Notes under the pieces: generated by a model
The model's input: only the letters and a program-made list of their open reading frames with translations
What the model was told of the DNA's origin: nothing
Databases searched by the model: none
Shown: one piece after another, positions 1 to 2,922 of the stretch
Layout: each line of letters begins with the position of its first letter
Position numbering within the stretch: the stretch's first letter is position 1
Made by a program: the position numbers and the translations under genes
Assembly: GCA_937922105.1 (NCBI GenBank)
Contig: CAKZVN010000352.1
Coordinates: 1 to 5,024, forward strand
Source of the DNA: an uncultured Litorilinea sp.
GTDB taxonomy: Bacteria; Chloroflexota; Anaerolineae; Caldilineales; Caldilineaceae
Length of the DNA: 5,024 bases
Direction: 5' to 3'

Positions 1-168
1 CCGGTGGTGACATGGAACATCATCAATGCATGGCCCTCCAAGATTTCCGGCCCGCAGATCGCGGCGGACAGCAACGACTTCACCATTGAAGAGTTGACCA
101 TCGTTCACGAAGGTCTCTACCGCGACACCATGACCGACAGCATCCCGGCCCAGGAAGGTCCGAGCTAG
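1..168 (+). CDS. Tail tube protein, gp19-like, C-terminal part (5' end outside window)
   Basis: The frame is open from base 1 and ends at TAG 166-168, giving the last 55 residues. The segment WPSKISGPQIAADSND followed by IEELTIVHEGLY is almost identical to the end of the complete tube protein at 279-755: 28 of 30 residues match, and by hand count 79 of 90 bases (31-120 against 618-707). The family (T4 gp19-like, eCIS Afp1/Afp5 type) forms stacked hexameric rings of the inner tube that a contractile sheath drives into a target. The visible part is the conserved C-terminal beta-strand region that ends the tube fold. Assignment rests on the paralogue in the same window. The start and N-terminal half cannot be seen. 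A sheath gene would be expected further upstream, but this is inference. Confidence 0.85.
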   Translation, partial: PVVTWNIINAWPSKISGPQIAADSNDFTIEELTIVHEGLYRDTMTDSIPAQEGPS

Positions 169-180
169 CCCATCTTAGAT

Positions 181-214
181 GGAGAGGCGTCGCCCGCGCA
201 GGAGACGCCTCTCC
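181..214 (+). terminator. 11-bp stem-loop between tube genes (weak terminator or mRNA-processing hairpin)
   Basis: GGAGAGGCGTC (181-191) pairs perfectly with GACGCCTCTCC (204-214) across a 12-nt loop, starting 12 nt after the stop codon of the first tube gene. The tail after the stem is CTTCTTCCC, not a clean T-run, so full intrinsic termination is doubtful. Such a hairpin could partly terminate transcription or protect the 3' end of an abundant tube-protein message, giving more of the first tube protein than of the downstream paralogues. The stem is directly visible; the role is inferred. Confidence 0.5.
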
Positions 215-265
215 CTTCTTCCCGGTGATCGTCGGCTGACGCCGTTGCCTGGGCAACTTATTGCC

Positions 266-270
266 GGAGA
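266..270 (+). promoter_or_regulatory. Ribosome binding site fixing the start of the second tube gene
   Basis: GGAGA lies 8 nt before ATG 279. It supports ATG 279 over the in-frame TTG at 261, which would place the site inside the coding region. The resulting N-terminus MAREVDPLIGFQFAIEI also aligns with MSARAVDPVLSYQFAVEV of the next paralogue. Confidence 0.6.
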
Positions 271-278
271 GATACGCT

Positions 279-755
279 ATGGCACGTGAAGTTGATCCGC
301 TGATCGGCTTCCAGTTTGCAATTGAAATCAACAACATGACCGGCTACTTCACCGAAGTCAGCGGGATCGTGTTCGACAACGCTGTAGCGACCCACAAGGT
401 CGTCAACCCGGACGGCAAAGAGGTGGTGTTGCAGGTGCCGGGCCGCGCCGACGGCGGTGAGTTTACGCTCAAGCGTGGGCTAACCACCAATATCGAGTTT
501 TGGACGTGGCGTGAACAGGTGATTACCGGACATGTGGCGGAAGCTCGCGTGGACGGTAGTATCATCATGTTCAATCGCGAATATGAAGAAGTGCGCCGGT
601 GGAGCTTCGTCAACGGATGGCCCTCCAAAATTTCCGGCCCGCAGATTGCGGCGGACAGCAACGACCTGGCCATCGAAGAGTTGACTATCGTCCACGAGGG
701 GCTGTACTTGGATGCTCCCGGCATCGGTCAGCCGACGCGCGAGCCGCCCGGCTAA
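279..755 (+). CDS. Tail tube protein, gp19-like (second paralogue)
   Basis: Complete 158-residue protein of the conserved phage-tail/eCIS tube family (T4 gp19-like, Afp1/Afp5 type), a normal length for the family. The N-terminal VDPLIGFQFAIEI strand (5-17), GYFTEVSGI (22-30), FTLKRG (62-67), FWTWREQV (74-81), MFNREYEEVRRW (97-108) and WPSKISGPQIAADSND (114-129) are the family landmarks. It should fold as the two-sheet beta barrel that hexamerises into inner-tube rings. The C-terminus ends in a short Pro/Gly-rich tail. The gene follows the first tube gene after 110 bp containing a stem-loop, and a third paralogue lies 131 bp downstream, so this is a tandem tube array. No regulatory site other than the RBS is clear. 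It could be a second tube subunit or a cap/initiator ring; the sequence alone does not say which. Confidence 0.88.
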   Translation: MAREVDPLIGFQFAIEINNMTGYFTEVSGIVFDNAVATHKVVNPDGKEVVLQVPGRADGGEFTLKRGLTTNIEFWTWREQVITGHVAEARVDGSIIMFNREYEEVRRWSFVNGWPSKISGPQIAADSNDLAIEELTIVHEGLYLDAPGIGQPTREPPG

Positions 756-886
756 CGGATGAGGCCCGTGAGTCCGCCGGGTAGAGCGCCGGTGGTGTGC
801 TGGGCTGTTTGGCGAAGGACGGCGTAGTCGTCGTCCAGGCGGAATGCTCCGATGCCGGTGACAGCGTTTTGTAAAGGGACCGACCC
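756..886 (+). other. 131-bp spacer between second and third tube genes
   Basis: No credible gene is seen here. The only structure is a weak imperfect pairing around GGACG...CGTCC (about 818-838) without a T-tract, so no terminator is called. The last bases carry the ribosome binding site AGGGA (875-879), 7 nt before ATG 887. Confidence 0.4.
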
Positions 887-1414
887 ATGAGTGCGCGAGC
901 CGTTGATCCGGTTCTTTCCTATCAGTTTGCCGTGGAGGTCACCGAGGACCCTTTCGGCCTGCTGGGATTTAAGATTCCCATCAAGGGCTATTTCAGCGAG
1001 ATCAGCGGGATCGAAGTGGAGTGGGAGACCGTCGAGTACAAGACGACCAACTTTCTCGGCTTGCCCCACAGCAACTTCGTGCCCATGCGGCCCATCTATC
1101 ATCCCATCACCTTGCGGCGCGGGGTGACCAGCAGCGAAGGCTTTTGGTTATGGCACCAGTTATTGGCGCTGGGCGCCAAGCCGCTGCTCAAGCCCTATGT
1201 GATGATTACCATGTTTGACCGCAGTTATGAGCCGCTGGTCCAGTGGAGCGTCGAGCGGGCATGGCCCTCGAAGGTGTCAGGCCCACAGATTCGTTCCGAC
1301 AGCAGTGACATCGTGATCGAGGAATTGACCTTGACCCATGGCGGCATTCACCGCATGTACCTTAGCCCGGCTCTGGCGGCAATTGACGTTGCGATCCAGA
1401 TGTTGTTGCCGTAG
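887..1414 (+). CDS. Tail tube protein, gp19-like, divergent paralogue with insertions
   Basis: Complete 175-residue protein. ATG 887 is preceded by AGGGA at 7-nt spacing. The fold landmarks of the tube family are present in order: VDPVLSYQFAVEV (6-18), GYFSEISGI (34-42), ITLRRG (74-79), FWLWHQLL (86-93), MFDRSYEPLVQW (109-120) and WPSKVSGPQIRSDSSD (126-141), then IEELTLTHGGI. Compared with its neighbour it has about 12 extra residues after the first strand (TEDPFGLLGFKIPIKG region, 19-34), a changed loop at 52-73 rich in Pro and aromatic residues, and a hydrophobic C-terminal extension (about 158-175) in place of the Pro/Gly tail. In eCIS and contractile phages, additional tube paralogues of this kind often form the tube-baseplate junction or the first ring. 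That specific role is an inference. Confidence 0.85.
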   Translation: MSARAVDPVLSYQFAVEVTEDPFGLLGFKIPIKGYFSEISGIEVEWETVEYKTTNFLGLPHSNFVPMRPIYHPITLRRGVTSSEGFWLWHQLLALGAKPLLKPYVMITMFDRSYEPLVQWSVERAWPSKVSGPQIRSDSSDIVIEELTLTHGGIHRMYLSPALAAIDVAIQMLLP

Positions 1415-1419
1415 GCCCG

Positions 1420-1459
1420 CTGGTAAACGCAATCTCGGTAAACGCAATCATCGCGCGAT
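1420..1459 (+). repeat. Tandem 15-bp direct repeat followed by a 10-bp palindrome in the intergenic region
   Basis: GGTAAACGCAATC occurs at 1422-1434 and again at 1437-1449, a 13-bp exact match with a 15-bp period. It is followed immediately by the perfect palindrome ATCGCGCGAT (1450-1459). All of this lies in the 95-bp gap between the third tube gene and the assembly gene. The arrangement could be a regulator binding site or a local duplication. No convincing promoter hexamers are seen next to it, so the function is unknown. Confidence 0.55.
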
Positions 1460-1509
1460 CCGCCGCCAATTTTTGCTCACTGCAACCTGTCACCGGACGA
1501 ATTGGGGCT

Positions 1510-1878
1510 ATGAGTCTGCAAACACAGTTTGAGTTTACGCTGCCGCGGGGCTTTGTGGACACGGAAGGCACCGTCCACAAAAAGGGTGTGATGCGTTTGG
1601 CGACGGCTATGGACGAGATCGCACCGCTGCGCGATGTGCGAGTCACCGCCAACCCGGCCTATCTGACCATCGTCCTGTTGGCGCGTGTGGTGGTGCGCCT
1701 GGGGACGTTGACCCAGATCAACACCGGCGTCATCGAGAATCTCTTCGCCGCGGATTTGGCCTATCTCCAGGCCTTTTACCGCCAGATCAACGAAGAGGGT
1801 GTCACGGTGCTCAAGCGCGAGTGCCCAGCCTGTAAGCAGGAAATTGCGATTGACTTGGCCGACTTGGGGGGGGCCTAG
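1510..1878 (+). CDS. Phage-type tail assembly protein (eCIS tail assembly chaperone candidate)
   Basis: A 122-residue protein beginning MSLQTQFEFTLPRGFVDTEG, a start typical, as I recall, of proteins annotated 'phage tail assembly protein' in eCIS-like clusters. Residues 24-90 carry the conserved GVMRLATAMDEI, DVRVTANPAYLTIVLLARVV, RLGTL and ENLFAADLAYLQAFY segments. Residues 105-108 form CPAC, a single CxxC pair near the C-terminus that could bind metal only together with another pair or partner. The ribosome binding site is weak: GGA at about 12 nt, with GGGG only 2 nt from the ATG. The stop TAG 1876-1878 follows a G8 tract, and the next ORF overlaps in the -1 frame without its own good start, so an extended product of about 177 residues is possible by frameshifting. 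The likely role is assisting tube or baseplate assembly, by analogy with tail assembly chaperones; the biochemical role is not shown by sequence. Confidence 0.75.
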   Translation: MSLQTQFEFTLPRGFVDTEGTVHKKGVMRLATAMDEIAPLRDVRVTANPAYLTIVLLARVVVRLGTLTQINTGVIENLFAADLAYLQAFYRQINEEGVTVLKRECPACKQEIAIDLADLGGA

Positions 1879-1915
1879 GCTACCCCTTGGACCGCCTGCA
1901 CGAGGAGGTAGCCTA
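1866..1915 (+). promoter_or_regulatory. Candidate programmed -1 ribosomal frameshift signal (slippery G GGG GGG plus stem-loop)
   Basis: In the assembly-protein frame the codons read TTG GGG GGG GCC TAG, so bases 1866-1872 are the heptamer G GGG GGG, which fits X XXY YYZ in the correct phase. Three bases later TAGGCTACC (1876-1884) pairs perfectly with GGTAGCCTA (1907-1915). The stem can extend inward past one C-A mismatch with three more pairs, leaving a 14-nt loop. A -1 slip bypasses the TAG and enters the frame encoding the DUF6760-like module, which ends at 2042, giving a fusion of about 177 residues. Lambda G/GT and many other tail assembly chaperone pairs use -1 slippage at the same point in their maturation genes. 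The sites and pairing are visible; that frameshifting occurs is inferred. Confidence 0.6.
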
Positions 1916-2042
1916 CATCGCCTATCACTTCCACTGGGCGCCCGACACCATCCTCAATCTGGAACACCGGGACCGGGAGCGCTGGGTGGCAGAGATCGCC
2001 AAGATCAACCGCAGGTTCAACGAAGCCGGACGCACGCCCTAA
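1887..2042 (+). CDS. DUF6760-like small protein module, -1 frame relative to the assembly gene
   Basis: The reading frame YPLDRLHEEVAYIAYHFHW followed by a DTILNLEHRDRERWVAEI segment matches the short DUF6760 type found in eCIS clusters (family recalled, not searched). It ends at TAA 2040-2042. Upstream in this frame there is a stop at 1851-1853 and no ATG or GTG after it. The only conventional start is TTG 1887 (51 residues), which would begin inside the conserved YPLD motif and has only the G-tract as a distant RBS. The conserved sequence therefore extends 5' of any usable start, which favours synthesis as a -1 frameshift extension of the preceding protein (frame joined at 1872). The protein is expected to be mostly helical, with many charged residues. 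Alternatives are initiation at TTG by coupling to the upstream stop, or a lost base in the G8 tract in this assembly. Confidence 0.7.
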   Translation: MDRLHEEVAYIAYHFHWAPDTILNLEHRDRERWVAEIAKINRRFNEAGRTP

Positions 2043-2094
2043 CCGGGCGTATCGCGCACAGCGGTCTTTCGGGTAGACGGAACAGGAATGGGCT

Positions 2095-2301
2095 ATGCCG
2101 GAGAAAATTCCCAACGACATTCCGGACGAGCCGGACATCCTGGATCTGCTGCGTACACTGGATCAGGAAGGGCGCGAGGCGTCGCTGATTGCCGGGCTGA
2201 CCCCGGACCAACTCGACCTTTTGGCCCAGAAAGTCTACTGGTTGCTGCGACGCGAATTGGTGATCGAGCGCGAGCGCAGCGGTCGGCAAGGCCCGCTTTA
2301 A
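2095..2301 (+). CDS. Small helical protein of the tail cluster, function unknown
   Basis: A 68-residue acidic-to-basic protein. ATG 2095 has AGGA (2084-2087) 7 nt upstream. After a Pro/Asp-rich start (1-14) there are two predicted helices: DILDLLRTLDQEG (14-26) and, after LTPDQ, a long amphipathic helix (38-62) ending in RRELVIERERSGR. The C-terminal ELxxERER pattern looks like that of other short proteins in tail-like loci, but I do not recognise a named family. The gene lies between the DUF6760-like frame (52-bp gap) and the fourth tube gene (51-bp gap), in the same direction, so it most likely belongs to the same operon and may serve as an assembly factor. That role is inferred from position alone. 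Confidence 0.65.
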   Translation: MPEKIPNDIPDEPDILDLLRTLDQEGREASLIAGLTPDQLDLLAQKVYWLLRRELVIERERSGRQGPL

Positions 2302-2352
2302 GGAGATGTTGCTCGTCAGTCCGGTGTCTTTGGTGGGTAGGGGGAATGACGC

Positions 2353-2862
2353 ATGTTGTCGCCTAGTTTGGATAAGATCGTCGAAGCCGTCTTCGGCCCG
2401 CTGGACCCCGCGCCGGAGTACAAATACTTCGTAGAGATTGACGGCATCGTTGAGAGCGCCTTCATCGAATGCTCGGGCATCAGCGCCAAACGCGATGTGG
2501 TGGAGGTGCGCGAAGGGGGCGTCAACGATTTTGTGCACAAACTGGCGGGGCGCATCAGCTACGGTGACATCACCTTGCGTAAGGGGATCATGTTCTCGAC
2601 CAAGATGTGGGAATGGTTTGAGGAAGGCTTGACCAACGGGCAAGTTGACCGCCGTAACATCACCATCACCCAGTATTCCTCCTATTTCAACATGCCTGCG
2701 CGCTGGTACAACATCAAGCGCGCCTTCCCGGTCGCCTGGGATGTGTCGGCGTTGCGCTCGGATAGCTCGCAGTTTGCCGTGGAGTCGTTGACCATCACCT
2801 TCGAGACCATCGAGGTGGAAAAGTGGTCGGCGATTGATTTTGCTGCCAAGTTTGCGATTTAG
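2353..2862 (+). CDS. Tail tube-like protein, gp19 family (fourth, most divergent paralogue)
   Basis: Complete 169-residue protein, with the purine-rich RBS AGGGGGA (2339-2345) 7 nt before the ATG. After an N-terminal helix-like segment (1-18) come the tube-fold landmarks: EYKYFVEIDGIVESAFIECSGI (22-43), ITLRKG (73-78), MWEWFEEGL (85-93), ITITQYS (103-109), then AFPVAWDVSALRSDSSQFAVESLTI (124-148). ITLRKG corresponds to FTLKRG and ITLRRG in the upstream paralogues, and LRSDSSQFAVESLTI to the IRSDSSDIVIEELTL stretch. It lacks the WPSKxSGPQ signature of the other three. In eCIS gene order a second tube-type protein precedes the LysM adaptor and baseplate genes and forms the lower tube or junction ring, so an Afp5-type role is plausible but not proven. 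The next gene begins 60 bp downstream. Confidence 0.82.
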   Translation: MLSPSLDKIVEAVFGPLDPAPEYKYFVEIDGIVESAFIECSGISAKRDVVEVREGGVNDFVHKLAGRISYGDITLRKGIMFSTKMWEWFEEGLTNGQVDRRNITITQYSSYFNMPARWYNIKRAFPVAWDVSALRSDSSQFAVESLTITFETIEVEKWSAIDFAAKFAI

Positions 2863-2922
2863 CATGGCGTCACTTCTTGTGGACCATGCCCGCTTGCGAC
2901 GAGACCTGTGGGGAGGTCGGAG

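Noticed and set aside
244..257. GTTGCC-TG-GGCAAC inverted repeat upstream of the second tube gene
   Set aside because: Only 6 bp per arm with a 2-nt centre. This is short enough to be chance, and no promoter context supports an operator.
344..1102. Minus-strand frames opposite the tube genes
   Set aside because: They are antisense to two clear tube paralogues and have no motif or RBS support.
1799..2188. 129-residue plus-strand frame overlapping the assembly and DUF6760 region
   Set aside because: It is in the third phase, has no family motif, and crosses two better supported coding frames.
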